DNA from: Streptomyces caelestis
GTDB taxonomy: Bacteria > Actinomycetota > Actinomycetes > Streptomycetales > Streptomycetaceae
NCBI RefSeq assembly: GCF_014205255.1
Contig: NZ_JACHNE010000001.1
Location: forward strand, 1,364,001-1,428,000
Direction of reading: 5' to 3'
DNA length: 64,000 bases
The position numbers and the translations under genes are program-made. Under the pieces are notes generated by a model. That model worked only from the letters and a program-made list of their open reading frames with translations. It was not told the origin of the DNA and did not search any database. Below, in pieces: positions 25,101-33,608 of this stretch; the first letter of the stretch is position 1; each line of letters starts with the position of its first letter.

Positions 25101-25737
25101 CCCCGCGCGGGCGCGTGAGGCACGCCAGCACCTCGTCCGTGGTCGCGACCGTGGCGACCAACGCGAGGGTGTGGCGGATCATCGCGGGCGTGTAGTCGGA
25201 GGGCACTCCCGCGATGGCGTCGGCCGGGACGACGGCGGTGTAGCCGCGGTTCACGGCGTCGAACACGGCGTTGGGAACGGCCACGTTGGCCGAGACCCCG
25301 GTGACGATCAGCGTGCGGCAGCCGAGGTTGCGCAGCAGCGGGTCGACATCGGTGCCCTGGAGGGGCGACAGCCCGTGCAGGCGCCGTACGACGAGGTCCT
25401 CCTCGGCGACCTCGATGGGGGCCGCGACCCGCACCGCCGGAGTGCCGGACAGCTGCTGGACGGGCAGGCGTTCGGCGGCCCGGAACAGACGGGCGTTACG
25501 GCTGGCCCCGCGGCCGTCGGGGCGGCGCTCGGCGATGGCGTGGACGACCTGGACTCCGCCTTCGTGCGCGGCGGCCACCAGTCGGGCGATGTTGGCGAGC
25601 ACCCCGCCGGCGCGTGCCTCCGCGGCGAGTTCGGGCAGGGCGCTGTCCGCTCCGACGACGCCCTCCTGGCACTCGACGGTGAGCAGCACGGTGGTCCGCG
25701 GATCGAGGAGTTCGCTGAGCTCTGCGTGCGCGGGCAC
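25087..25737 (-). CDS. Isochorismatase-fold protein lacking the catalytic triad
   Basis: 216 residues from a GTG at 25737, preceded by AGGGGG; an in-frame extension reaches 25809 but looks non-coding. The fold is that of cysteine hydrolases/isochorismatases (TVLLTVECQEGVVG, LHGLSPLQGTDVD, TGVSANVAVPNAVFDAV). The usual Asp is Glu (VECQ), the Lys is absent at its expected position, and the nucleophile Cys is Ala (SANVAV). I recall close relatives with the same changes in other actinobacteria, so this is probably a conserved non-hydrolase branch. Function unknown. Its stop overlaps the 3' end of the Rieske gene. Confidence 0.82.
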   Translation of the reverse strand: MPAHAELSELLDPRTTVLLTVECQEGVVGADSALPELAAEARAGGVLANIARLVAAAHEGGVQVVHAIAERRPDGRGASRNARLFRAAERLPVQQLSGTPAVRVAAPIEVAEEDLVVRRLHGLSPLQGTDVDPLLRNLGCRTLIVTGVSANVAVPNAVFDAVNRGYTAVVPADAIAGVPSDYTPAMIRHTLALVATVATTDEVLACLTRPRGVRRA

Positions 25738-25814
25738 GGTTCCCCCTGGGCGCCGGCGGCTGGGCGCGCGAGCGTAGCCACCATTGCGCACGGGCGGAAG
25801 AGAACTCATTCTTT

Positions 25815-25831
25815 TCTGACGTGTTGTCAGA
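25815..25831. promoter_or_regulatory. Inverted repeat between divergent genes
   Basis: TCTGAC-GTGTT-GTCAGA, perfect 6-base arms, centred about 55 bases before the PPOX gene and about 85 before the isochorismatase-like gene. It is a candidate operator for either; regulator not identified. Confidence 0.4.
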
Positions 25832-25877
25832 GGATCTCCTCTGGCACGACGTGAGAGAAGAAGGAAAGAGGGGGAGC

Positions 25878-26348
25878 ATGACCGTCACTCAGCAGCGCCG
25901 GGGCCGGAAGATCATGATGACGCCTGGTGAGCTGGACGATTTCCTCGTCACACAGCGCACCTGCCGGGTCGCCACGGTGTCGGCCGACGGCGCCCCGCAT
26001 GTGAGCACCTTGTGGTTCGCCTGGGACGGCACCTCGATGTGGCTGTACTCGGTCGTGCGCAGCAAGCGGTGGACCGACCTGCGGCGCGACCCGCGGGTGG
26101 CGATCGTCGTGGACACCGGCGAGGAGTACGACGAGCTGCGCGGTGTCGAGCTGTCGGGCGCCGTCGAGTTCGTGGGCGAGATACCGCGCACCGGCGAGCT
26201 GCGCGCCGAACTCGACGTCGCGGAGACGTTGTTCGCCCGGAAGAACTTCGGCCTGGAGGAGATGCCGCACGACGGCCGGCACGCCTGGCTGCGTCTGACG
26301 CCGCAGAAGATCGTCTCCTGGGACTTCCGCAAGCTGGCGACGCAGTAG
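25878..26348 (+). CDS. PPOX-class FMN/F420-binding oxidoreductase
   Basis: 156 residues; ATG at 25878 with GGGGAG upstream. Split-barrel flavin fold: TCRVATVSADGAPHVSTLWFAWDG, then LRRDPRVAIVVDTGEEYDELRGVELSGAVEFV, ending RLTPQKIVSWDFRKL. Such pyridoxamine-phosphate-oxidase-like proteins bind FMN or F420 and reduce varied substrates, or bind heme. Physiological substrate unknown. Divergent from the isochorismatase-like gene. Confidence 0.85.
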   Translation: MTVTQQRRGRKIMMTPGELDDFLVTQRTCRVATVSADGAPHVSTLWFAWDGTSMWLYSVVRSKRWTDLRRDPRVAIVVDTGEEYDELRGVELSGAVEFVGEIPRTGELRAELDVAETLFARKNFGLEEMPHDGRHAWLRLTPQKIVSWDFRKLATQ

Positions 26349-26388
26349 GTAAGACGCGCCCGGCCCCGGCACCCGACGCGGCCCGGGC

Positions 26389-27291
26389 TCAGCCGAGGCT
26401 CTCCCCCGCCGCCTGAAGGGCCTTCACCGCGGCCCGGATCGACGGGCGGCGGTCGGCGTCCGCCCGCCAGACCACGTACACGTGCCGCCGGACCCGCTGT
26501 CTGACGGGGACGGTCACGACCCCTGCGGGCACGGGACGGCGGCCGAGCAGCGGGGCGACGCACACGCCGAGTCCCGCGGCGACCAGCGCGAACTGGGTGT
26601 GGGTCTCGGCGGCGCGGTGGCCGACGAGCGGCTCGATGCCCTTCGAGCGGAGCGTGAACATCAGCCACTCGTGGCAGAACTCCCCCTCGCCCCAGGTGAT
26701 CCACTCGTCGTCGGCGAAGTCGGCGAGGTCCACCTCCTCCCGCCCGGCGAGCCGGTGGCCCGCGGGCATGGCGACATCCGCGGGGTCGTCCATGATCGGT
26801 GCTTTGACCAGGCCGTCGGGCAGCGCCATCGGCTTGTTGTACCAGTCGAGCACCACGGCCAGGTCGAGGTCGCCGCGCACCACCCCGGCGATGCCGAGCT
26901 CGGGTTCCAGCTCGCAGGAGCGCAGCCGGAGCGCGGGATGCCGCTCGCGCAGCGCGGACAGCGCGAGCGGAAACAGGCCGCGGGCGGCTGTCGGAAAAGC
27001 CGACAGTCTCAGCTCGCCCACGACCTGTCCACGCTGCGCCTCCAGGTCCGACTGGGCGAGTTCGACCTGGGACAGGATGCGCGCGGCATGCTCGGCGAGC
27101 AGCCGGCCCGCGTCGGTGAGCCGCACGCCCCGGCCGTTCTTGGCGAGGAGCTGCTGGCCGACCTCCCGCTCCAGCTTGGACATCTGCTGGGAGACCGCGG
27201 ACGTCGTGATGTGCAGCCCCTCGGCCGCGCCGCTGACCGAGCCGTGCCGGGCGAGGGCGTCGAGGGTACGGAGGCGCTCCAGGTTTAACAT
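26389..27291 (-). CDS. LysR family transcriptional regulator
   Basis: 300 residues. N-terminal winged HTH: LRTLDALARHGSVSGAAEGLHITTSAVSQQMSKLEREVG. The remainder is the periplasmic-binding-type sensor domain with LDLAVVLDW and the C-terminal HTQFALVAAGLGVCVAPLLG. ATG 27291 is the family start; the upstream frame, open to 28005, runs antisense through the next gene and is not coding. It is divergent from an EamA exporter gene 75 bases away, the usual layout for a LysR regulator and its target. Confidence 0.9.
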   Translation of the reverse strand: MLNLERLRTLDALARHGSVSGAAEGLHITTSAVSQQMSKLEREVGQQLLAKNGRGVRLTDAGRLLAEHAARILSQVELAQSDLEAQRGQVVGELRLSAFPTAARGLFPLALSALRERHPALRLRSCELEPELGIAGVVRGDLDLAVVLDWYNKPMALPDGLVKAPIMDDPADVAMPAGHRLAGREEVDLADFADDEWITWGEGEFCHEWLMFTLRSKGIEPLVGHRAAETHTQFALVAAGLGVCVAPLLGRRPVPAGVVTVPVRQRVRRHVYVVWRADADRRPSIRAAVKALQAAGESLG

Positions 27292-27366
27292 GTAAGCAAT
27301 GCTACGCACTATCGGGTGTGAAATCTCGATTGTGCTACGAGGTTCCCGCTCGCCATCGTGGTGTCC

Positions 27367-28305
27367 ATGAGCACCGCCACCACTCCCGGCCGGGTCACCA
27401 CCCCCTCGCGCGACCGCCCCCGTCGCCGCCTCGACTGGCGCCTCCGCTTCGCCACCCTGTCCCTGATCTGGGGCTTCAGCTTCCTCCTCATCAAGGTGGG
27501 CACGGACGGGTACGCGCCGTTCCACGTCACGCTCGGACGGCTGGTGTTCGGTACGGCGGTACTGGCCGGCGCGATGGCGGCGCGCCGCGAGCGGCTGCCG
27601 CGCGGGGCGCGTACCTGGGGGCATCTGACGGTCGCCGCGTTCCTGCTCAACGCCCTGCCGTTCTCGCTGTTCGCGTACGCCGAGCTGACCATCCCGTCCA
27701 CACTGGCGGGCATCTGCAACGCGACCTCGCCGCTGTGGGGCATGGCGCTGTCGCTGGTCGCCCTGTCGGAGGACCGCCCGACCCGGGTACGGGTCGCCGG
27801 GCTCGGGCTCGGCTTCCTCGGGGTGCTCACGGTGCTGGGCGCCTGGCAGGGCTTCCAGGGCCTGGACGCCACCGGCACGGCGCTGGCCCTGCTGGCCTCC
27901 CTCAGCTACCCGGTCGGCTGGATCTACGTCCGCCGCACCCTGGCCGGGACCAGCCACTCGCACCTGTCGATGACCGGCGCGCAACTGCTGCTCGCGACGG
28001 CCCAACTGGCCGTCGTCACCCCGATGTTCACGGCCCTGCCCACCACCCTGTCCGTCGGGCCGCTGCTGGCGATCGCCGCCCTGGGCGCACTGGGCACGGG
28101 CCTCGCCGTCCTCCTCCAGTACGGCCTGGTCGCCGAGGTCGGACCGACGACCGCCCAGATGGTCACGTATTTCATCCCGGTCATCGCCACGGCCGCGGGC
28201 GTCGCACTCCTCGGCGAGTCGCTCACCTGGTCGACCCCGGCCGGGGCGCTGATCGTCCTGACCGGCGCGGCACTTACGCAGGTCCGGCCCAAGCCTCGGG
28301 CGTAG
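27367..28305 (+). CDS. EamA/DMT family transporter
   Basis: About 312 residues with ten membrane segments in two EamA repeats: LIWGFSFLLIKVGTDGYAPFHVTLGRL... and ATGTALALLASLSYPVGWIYVRR... with the second-half GESLTWSTPAGALIVLTGAAL. Exporters of amino acids or metabolites belong here. The start is uncertain between ATG 27367 and GTG 27358 or 27361. It is probably controlled by the divergent LysR gene. Confidence 0.87.
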   Translation: MSTATTPGRVTTPSRDRPRRRLDWRLRFATLSLIWGFSFLLIKVGTDGYAPFHVTLGRLVFGTAVLAGAMAARRERLPRGARTWGHLTVAAFLLNALPFSLFAYAELTIPSTLAGICNATSPLWGMALSLVALSEDRPTRVRVAGLGLGFLGVLTVLGAWQGFQGLDATGTALALLASLSYPVGWIYVRRTLAGTSHSHLSMTGAQLLLATAQLAVVTPMFTALPTTLSVGPLLAIAALGALGTGLAVLLQYGLVAEVGPTTAQMVTYFIPVIATAAGVALLGESLTWSTPAGALIVLTGAALTQVRPKPRA

Positions 28306-28332
28306 AAGTCATGCCGAAGCCTCGGGCGTAGA
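28291..28332. repeat. Short tandem duplication at EamA 3' end
   Basis: AAGCCTCGGGCGTAGA occurs at 28291-28306 (encoding the last codons and stop) and again at 28317-28332, 26 bases apart. A third degenerate copy (GGAGCCTCGGAGG) follows. The duplication regenerates the KPRA-stop end of the gene and looks like replication slippage. Confidence 0.6.
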
Positions 28333-28424
28333 GGTCCGGCCGGAGCCTCGGAGGCGGCCGGTTCGGGGCGAGACGCCGCAGCACCCAGCCGACTGGAGGA
28401 CGCCGCGGACGAACCCCGGACCCC

Positions 28425-29762
28425 TCACACGTAACCGCGCGCCGGAGCCGGCCCGAGGGCCGAGGCGATCGCGTCGGCGAGCGCCTCGGTCTCGTCCTCG
28501 GTGAGCGTCGAGACGGTGACCCGGATGCCAGGCGGTGCGCTCAGCCGGAAGCGGGCGCCGGGGACGACGGCCCAGCCGGCGTGCAGCAGCCGGGCGACCG
28601 CACCGGTCTCCTCCGGCACGGGCACCCACACGTTCATGCCGCTGCGCCCGTGCGCCATGACACCGCGCCGGCCGAGCGCGTCGATCAGCGCGTCCCGGCG
28701 CTTCCCGTACGCCGCCGCCACCGCACGAGTGTCCACCGCCCCGTCCACCCACAACCGCACCAACGCCCGCTGCATCAGCCGGCTCACCCAGCCGGGCCCG
28801 AGCCGCTGCCGGCCGCGGACCCGGTCGACGGTGACGGCGTCCCCGGTGAGCAGGGCGAGGCGCAGATCGGGTCCGTAGGCCTTGGCGGTCGAACGCACGA
28901 ACGCCCAGTGCCGGGTGGCTCCGGCCAGGGGATGGAGGGGCACCTCGAGGATGCCGTGCCCGTGGTCGTCCTCGATGAGCAGGGTCTCCGGGTACTCCTG
29001 GAGCACGGACCGCAGGGCACGCGCGCGCGTGGCGCTCACCGCGGCGCCGGTCGGGTTCTGCGCCCGGTCCGTGACGATCAGGGCACGCGCCCCGGCCGCC
29101 AGGGCGTGGCGTACGTCGTCGGCGTACGGCCCCTCGTCGTCGAGGCCGACGGGGACCGTGCGCAGTCCGAGCGCCGGGACGAGGTCCAGGGTCCTGCCCC
29201 AGCCCGGGTCCTCGACGGCGACGGTGTCGCCGGGTTTGAGGTGGGCCGCCAGGACCCGCTCGACGGCGTCGAGCGCTCCGGAGACCACGACGAGCGGCCC
29301 TTCGGGCACCCCGTCGGCGTCGAACCGGTCCCGGGCGATCCGGGCCAACTCCGGATCCACGGGCTCCTCGCCGTACAGGACCGGAGCACGGTCGCCCTCG
29401 GCGGCCGCCGCGGCGAACGCCTCCGCGAGGGCCGGCAGCAGGGCCGGATCGGGATTGCCGCTGGACACGTCGCGCACGCCTTCCGGCACGTCCACCCTGA
29501 TGCTGTCCCGCCCGGTCGTGGCCGGTACGGCCCGCACCCGGCTGCCGCGTCGGCCCGCGGTCTCGATGACCCCGCGCTCGCGCAGCGTCCGGTACGCGGC
29601 CGCGACCGTGTTGGGATTCACCCCCAGCCGCTCCGCCAACTCCCGCATAGGCGGCAGCAGTTGACCCGGTCGCAGCTCACCGCTCCCCACCGCCCCCTCG
29701 ATGCTCGCGGAAATGTCCGCTGCGCGACTCCCGCTGATCCGATACTCTCCTAGCACAAACAT
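28425..29762 (-). CDS. MocR-type GntR/aminotransferase regulator
   Basis: 445 residues. N-terminal GntR winged HTH (GELRPGQLLPPMRELAERLGVNPNTVAAAYRTLRERG) joined to a fold-type-I aminotransferase domain (EDPGWGRTL, VTDRAQNPTGAA, LIEDDHGH). The PLP lysine is in RSTAKAYGPDLRLA. MocR/PdxR proteins sense PLP-linked ligands and control neighbouring genes. The start codon lies 6 bases from a 12-base palindrome; a CATAAT -10-like stretch right before the ATG suggests a leaderless message. Divergent from a pyridoxamine-phosphate-oxidase-like gene, matching the known PdxR layout. Confidence 0.9.
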   Translation of the reverse strand: MFVLGEYRISGSRAADISASIEGAVGSGELRPGQLLPPMRELAERLGVNPNTVAAAYRTLRERGVIETAGRRGSRVRAVPATTGRDSIRVDVPEGVRDVSSGNPDPALLPALAEAFAAAAAEGDRAPVLYGEEPVDPELARIARDRFDADGVPEGPLVVVSGALDAVERVLAAHLKPGDTVAVEDPGWGRTLDLVPALGLRTVPVGLDDEGPYADDVRHALAAGARALIVTDRAQNPTGAAVSATRARALRSVLQEYPETLLIEDDHGHGILEVPLHPLAGATRHWAFVRSTAKAYGPDLRLALLTGDAVTVDRVRGRQRLGPGWVSRLMQRALVRLWVDGAVDTRAVAAAYGKRRDALIDALGRRGVMAHGRSGMNVWVPVPEETGAVARLLHAGWAVVPGARFRLSAPPGIRVTVSTLTEDETEALADAIASALGPAPARGYV

Positions 29763-29767
29763 TATTA

Positions 29768-29779
29768 TGCACTAGTGCA
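29768..29779. promoter_or_regulatory. Palindromic operator of MocR regulator
   Basis: TGCACTAGTGCA is a perfect 12-base palindrome in the 29-base gap between the divergent MocR and oxidase genes. Its position over both promoters makes it the likely MocR binding site. Confidence 0.6.
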
Positions 29780-29791
29780 ATGGAGAGCGCC

Positions 29792-30478
29792 ATGCAGGGG
29801 ACCACGCAGACGCCGTCGCAACCCGCCGCCGCCTACACCCCCACCGACCGCACCGTCCCCACCCGCTCGCCGGACCGGGCCTCGTACGACAGGGAACTGG
29901 TGCACTCGATCCTCGACGAGGCCTACGTCTGCCACCTCGGCTTCGTCCGCGACGGCGCGCCGGTCGTGCTGCCCACGCTGTACGCCCGGGTCGGCGAGCG
30001 GCTCTACGTGCACGGCTCGACGGGCTCGCGCCCGCTGCGGGCGGCCGGCCAGGCCGACCCGGGCCTCCCGGTCTGCCTGACCGTCACGCACGTCGACGGA
30101 CTGGTCCTGGCCCGCTCGGCCTTCCACCACTCGATCAACTACCGCTCCGTGGTGGTGCACGGCGTCGCTCACGACGTGACGGACCCCGAGGAGAAGCGAC
30201 AGGCCCTGGACGCACTGGTCGACCACGTCGTGCCGGGCCGCTCCGCCGATTCACGGCCGGCCAACAAGAAGGAACTGGCCGCCACCGCCGTGCTCCGCCT
30301 GGACCTGGACGAGGTCTCCGCAAAGCTCCGCACCGGCGGCGTGAACGACGAGCCGGAGGACCTCGACCTTCCGCACTGGGCCGGTGTGGTCCCGGTGCGG
30401 AAGACCTACGGCGCTCCGATCGCCGACCCGGATCTGGCCCCCGGCACCGAACTGCCCGACTACTTGAAGGCGCTGTAA
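29792..30478 (+). CDS. Pyridoxamine 5'-phosphate oxidase-like flavoprotein
   Basis: 228 residues from ATG 29792 (GGAGAG six bases upstream; ATG 29780 is also in frame). NimA/HugZ-like split barrel: YDRELVHSILDEAYVCHLGFVRDGAPVVLPTLYARVGERLYVHGSTGS, then RSVVVHGVAHDVTDPEEK. In related loci a MocR/PdxR regulator drives a vitamin B6 enzyme, so a B6- or flavin-linked role is likely. Probably regulated by the divergent MocR protein through the palindrome at 29768-29779. Confidence 0.85.
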   Translation: MQGTTQTPSQPAAAYTPTDRTVPTRSPDRASYDRELVHSILDEAYVCHLGFVRDGAPVVLPTLYARVGERLYVHGSTGSRPLRAAGQADPGLPVCLTVTHVDGLVLARSAFHHSINYRSVVVHGVAHDVTDPEEKRQALDALVDHVVPGRSADSRPANKKELAATAVLRLDLDEVSAKLRTGGVNDEPEDLDLPHWAGVVPVRKTYGAPIADPDLAPGTELPDYLKAL

Positions 30479-30509
30479 GGGGCGTGGGGCTGTGCTGCCC
30501 GCCCCGTCG

Positions 30510-31457
30510 TCACACGAGCATCACCGGCTCCTCGGCCTTCACGCCGCGCACTTCTCCCACCGCGAGCCCCACGACCGAACCGAGCATCAGCGCGGTGCCG
30601 GCCAGCGTCGCCACCGTGAGGTGCTCACCGAGCAGGACGACGGCGAGCACCGCCGCGCTCACCGGCTCCAGCAGCATGATCACCGAGACGGTGGCCGACC
30701 GCACGACGGCCGCGCCCGCGAAGTAGAGGCCGTAGGCCAGGGCCGTGGGGACGGCGGCGACGTACGCCAGCAGGACCAGGACCCGGCCGGGTTCCTCGGT
30801 GTGCGGCAGCAGCCCCTCGGCCAGGGCGAACGGCAACAGGCACAGACTCGTGACGGCGAAGGCCCAGACGGTCGTCCGGGAGGCGTCGGCCTCGCCGTCA
30901 CGGCCCCACCGGCGGGTGAGCAGCGTCATCACGCTGTACCCGGCCGCGGACAGCAGCGCGAGCAGCACACCCCACGGGCGCAGGGTCGTGCCCCCGCCGC
31001 CGAGGACGAGGACCGCGAGCCCGGCGAGGGCACCCGTGACGGCGGCGGTTCCGCCCCGGCCGAGGCGCTCGGCGAGCGTCAGCCGGGCGCCGAGCGCGAT
31101 GAGCACGGGCCCGGCGCCCAGGGTGACGACCGTGGCGACGGCGAGGCCGGTGACGGAGACGGCCGCGAAGTAGGCCGTCTGGAACACCGCGAGCCCGAGT
31201 CCGGTGACTCCGGCCCGCAGTGCCCGGCGGCCCAGCGGCTCGCGTACGGCGGCCTGGGCGCGCGGCCGGACGAGACGGACCGCGAGCAGCAGCACGAGTC
31301 CGGCGGCGCAGCGCCAGAAGGAGAGGGCGACGGGCCCCATGTCACTGGCCTGGTAGACCAGTGAGGCGGCCGCGCCCGCGGTGCCCCAGGCGGCACCGGC
31401 GACGATCAGATAGAGGAGGCCTCGCCCTACGGGCAGGCCGGAGACAGTGTTCGACAC
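30510..31457 (-). CDS. EamA/DMT family transporter (RhtA-like)
   Basis: 315 residues, ten membrane segments in two EamA repeats: [39 protein letters not shown] and the second with [37 protein letters not shown] start with GGAGAG five bases upstream. The Shine-Dalgarno abuts CGTCTGCGG, which is complementary to CCGCAGACG about 100 bases upstream in the transcript, and a possible 13-codon leader peptide lies further upstream. A second EamA gene precedes it on the same strand, so they may be co-transcribed. Confidence 0.87.
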   Translation of the reverse strand: MSNTVSGLPVGRGLLYLIVAGAAWGTAGAAASLVYQASDMGPVALSFWRCAAGLVLLLAVRLVRPRAQAAVREPLGRRALRAGVTGLGLAVFQTAYFAAVSVTGLAVATVVTLGAGPVLIALGARLTLAERLGRGGTAAVTGALAGLAVLVLGGGGTTLRPWGVLLALLSAAGYSVMTLLTRRWGRDGEADASRTTVWAFAVTSLCLLPFALAEGLLPHTEEPGRVLVLLAYVAAVPTALAYGLYFAGAAVVRSATVSVIMLLEPVSAAVLAVVLLGEHLTVATLAGTALMLGSVVGLAVGEVRGVKAEEPVMLV

Positions 31458-31466
31458 GTGTTCTCT

Positions 31467-31577
31467 CCGCAGACGCGCACGGCGCGCCGCGCGGCATCGG
31501 CGGCGGCTGGTGCGCGGAAGTTCGGGAAGGGCCCCGGATCACGTCGGATCAGCGGGGTCCGCGGACTTCGTCTGCGG
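31467..31577 (-). promoter_or_regulatory. Possible Shine-Dalgarno-sequestering leader RNA
   Basis: In the minus-strand transcript, CCGCAGACG (31569-31577) is complementary to CGTCTGCGG (31467-31475), which directly precedes the GGAGAG of the EamA gene at 31457. Just upstream is an eight-pair hairpin, GCCCGGCG-TGTCAC-CGCCGGGC. Folding would bury the ribosome site. Combined with the short upstream reading frame this resembles a translational attenuator; not proven. Confidence 0.35.
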
Positions 31578-31633
31578 GCAGCACCGTTCGGCCCGGCGGT
31601 GACACGCCGGGCGCGGATTCCGGAGGGCCCGCC

Positions 31634-31675
31634 TCAGGCGGCCGGAGGCGGAAGAACGAGTGCGTTCGAAGGCAT
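31634..31675 (-). CDS. Possible 13-residue leader peptide with PPP motif
   Basis: ATG at 31675 with AGGGTG about 6 bases upstream encodes MPSNALVLPPPAA and stops at 31634. It lies 10 bases after the stop of one EamA gene and 177 bases before the start of the next. The triple proline near the end is a known ribosome-slowing motif, which would suit an attenuation leader. Too short to confirm by coding signal. Confidence 0.3.
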   Translation of the reverse strand: MPSNALVLPPPAA

Positions 31676-31685
31676 GATCGGCACC

Positions 31686-32735
31686 CTATGCGGCCCTGCC
31701 GGGGCGGGACAACTTCCTTTCCGGGCCGCCGCTCGCCACCGGCCCTTCGGAGCCCTTCGCGGGCGTCGAGGACTGCGCGATGAACGCGCCCACCAGCACG
31801 ATCGCACCACCGGCGAGCTGCGGCGCCGACAGGTGCTCGCCCAGCAGGACCCAGGCCAGGACGGTGGCGATGACCGCTTCGAGACAGGCCACGACACCGG
31901 CGACCTGCGGGGAGAGCCGGCGCACGGCGAGCACACCGGTGACGTACGCGACGACCGTGGCGACGAGGACGATCCAGGCCAGCAGGGCGACCGCGGCGAC
32001 GGGTGTGCCGTCCATGCGCGCGGTGCCCGTGAGCACGGCCCAGTCCATGTTCCAGGGCCGGGCGACGACGGTCAGCACGGCCGCGCCGACGAGCAGGCCG
32101 TAGGCGATGACGCCGAGCGGGTCGGGCGCCTCGTCACCGGCGTCGCTGCCCTGGTCGGCGAGGACGAAGTAGCCGACCTGGCAGCAGGCCGCGCCGAGGG
32201 CGAGCAGCAGCCCCAGGGCGTCGAAGCCGAGCCCCGACCAGATCTCGACGACGCACGCGAGTCCGCCGACGGCGAGGACGACACCGACCGCCGCGGCACG
32301 CGTCACGGGCCGACGCTGCACGAACCGCACCCAGCCCAGCACGAGGGCGGGCGCCAGGTACTCGATGAGCAGCGCCACCCCGACGGGGATACGGGAGAGC
32401 GCGGCGAAGTAGCAGGCCTGGACACCGGCGACGGCCAGCAGTCCGAACCCCGCGAGCAGTCCCGGGCGGCGGCGCAGCAGCGCGCGGTGGCGCACGGCGA
32501 GCGGCAGCATCACCAGGGCGGCCCCGGCGACGCGCAGCCAGACCACGTGCAGCGGGTCCAGGCCCGCCTCGATCAGCGGCTTGGCCGCGACACCGGATCC
32601 GCCGAAGGCGACCGCGGACAGGAGCGCGAGGCCGAGGCCCACGCCCTTGCCGTGCCTGCTGGGGCTGCTGGGGCTGCTGTCAGACGTACGCACCGGCACA
32701 TGATGACAGGCCACGTCAGGAGCGTCACCCTCCAT
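31686..32735 (-). CDS. EamA/DMT family transporter
   Basis: About 349 residues from ATG 32735 (GTG 32699 is an alternative). Ten membrane segments: GLALLSAVAFGGSGVAAKPLIEAGLDPLHVVWLRVAGAALVMLPLAV, then ALLIEYLAPALVLGWVRFVQRR and VVACLEAVIATVLAWVLLGEHLSAPQLAGGAIVLVGAFI. It belongs to the same exporter family as its downstream neighbour but is clearly diverged. Substrate unknown. Confidence 0.85.
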   Translation of the reverse strand: MEGDAPDVACHHVPVRTSDSSPSSPSRHGKGVGLGLALLSAVAFGGSGVAAKPLIEAGLDPLHVVWLRVAGAALVMLPLAVRHRALLRRRPGLLAGFGLLAVAGVQACYFAALSRIPVGVALLIEYLAPALVLGWVRFVQRRPVTRAAAVGVVLAVGGLACVVEIWSGLGFDALGLLLALGAACCQVGYFVLADQGSDAGDEAPDPLGVIAYGLLVGAAVLTVVARPWNMDWAVLTGTARMDGTPVAAVALLAWIVLVATVVAYVTGVLAVRRLSPQVAGVVACLEAVIATVLAWVLLGEHLSAPQLAGGAIVLVGAFIAQSSTPAKGSEGPVASGGPERKLSRPGRAA

Positions 32736-32785
32736 GGCACCTGTCTCACTGCCTGGACGGGACGAGCGGCTCCGTGAAGGGCCGG

Positions 32786-33385
32786 TCAGTAAGGGGCTTC
32801 GCCGCCCTTGACGCACTCCTGATGCGGTCCGACGCGTTCCTGATGCAGGTCGACGCACTCATGAGGCCGGTCGGGCCGGCCGTCGAGCCGGGCGAGCACC
32901 TCGTGCGGGTCGATCCCGGCGCGGTGAAGCACCTCGACCGCGCGCGCCTGCGCGTCGACGACGATGGCCGCGAGCAGGTCGACGCCGCGGGCCGGGCCGC
33001 CGTACCGGGCGGCGCGTGCACAGGCGTACTCCATCGAGGCAGCGGCCAGCGGTGAGAAGCCCGCGGTCTCCGTCACGACGGGGACGGCGCCGGAGTCCTC
33101 CACGCCGCTCTGCCAGCGCAGGCCGTAGCCGATGCTGCGCTGGACGAGGTAACCGAGCAGCCGCGCGATCTGCGGCCCGTCGCCGACGACGGCACGCGCC
33201 TCGGGGCCGGACTCCAGCAGCGAGTGGAGCAGATGGGCCGTGTCGATCTGTCGGTCCCCGTCCCTGACCGCTCTCCGGCGGGCACCGGTGAGCACCGATG
33301 CCAGCTCGGCACTGAGCCTGGCATCGTTCTCCGCGCGGTGGATGCCGTGCTCATGGGCCGACTGGCGGGGGATACGGGGTTGCAC
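32786..33385 (-). CDS. Clp N-terminal-domain protein without ATPase domain
   Basis: About 199 residues. It contains ClpC-type N-terminal repeats (LTGARRRAVRDGDRQIDTAHLLHSLLESGPEARAV and FSPLAAASMEYACARAARYGGPARGVDLLAAIVVDAQARAVEVLHRAGIDP) but no AAA+ module. The C-terminus is His/Glu-rich (HECVDLHQERVGPHQECV). Stand-alone Clp-N proteins may act as adaptors or bind substrates for ClpC. The start is uncertain: GTG 33385 chosen, ATG 33421 possible. Confidence 0.75.
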   Translation of the reverse strand: MQPRIPRQSAHEHGIHRAENDARLSAELASVLTGARRRAVRDGDRQIDTAHLLHSLLESGPEARAVVGDGPQIARLLGYLVQRSIGYGLRWQSGVEDSGAVPVVTETAGFSPLAAASMEYACARAARYGGPARGVDLLAAIVVDAQARAVEVLHRAGIDPHEVLARLDGRPDRPHECVDLHQERVGPHQECVKGGEAPY

Positions 33386-33608
33386 ATCCCCCACCCCATC
33401 AGTCCCGAGAGCGCGGGTCATCCTCGGAGGGAAGCATTTTCGCGTCCCACAGAAAGTGGACATCGCGGGCCGGATCTCCTCCTTACGGAGGACATCAGAC
33501 TGTTTCACCCGACGGCTCCGACACGGGCTGACAGTTCGTCAGTATTGAACATCGAGGCCGTCACGGCTACGTTCCGCGACAACCAGCCCGAGGTGAAGAG
33601 GGGGTCGC

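Noticed and set aside
27292..28005. N-terminal extension of the LysR gene
   Set aside because: The frame is antisense to the EamA gene and low-complexity; LysR proteins start at 27291.
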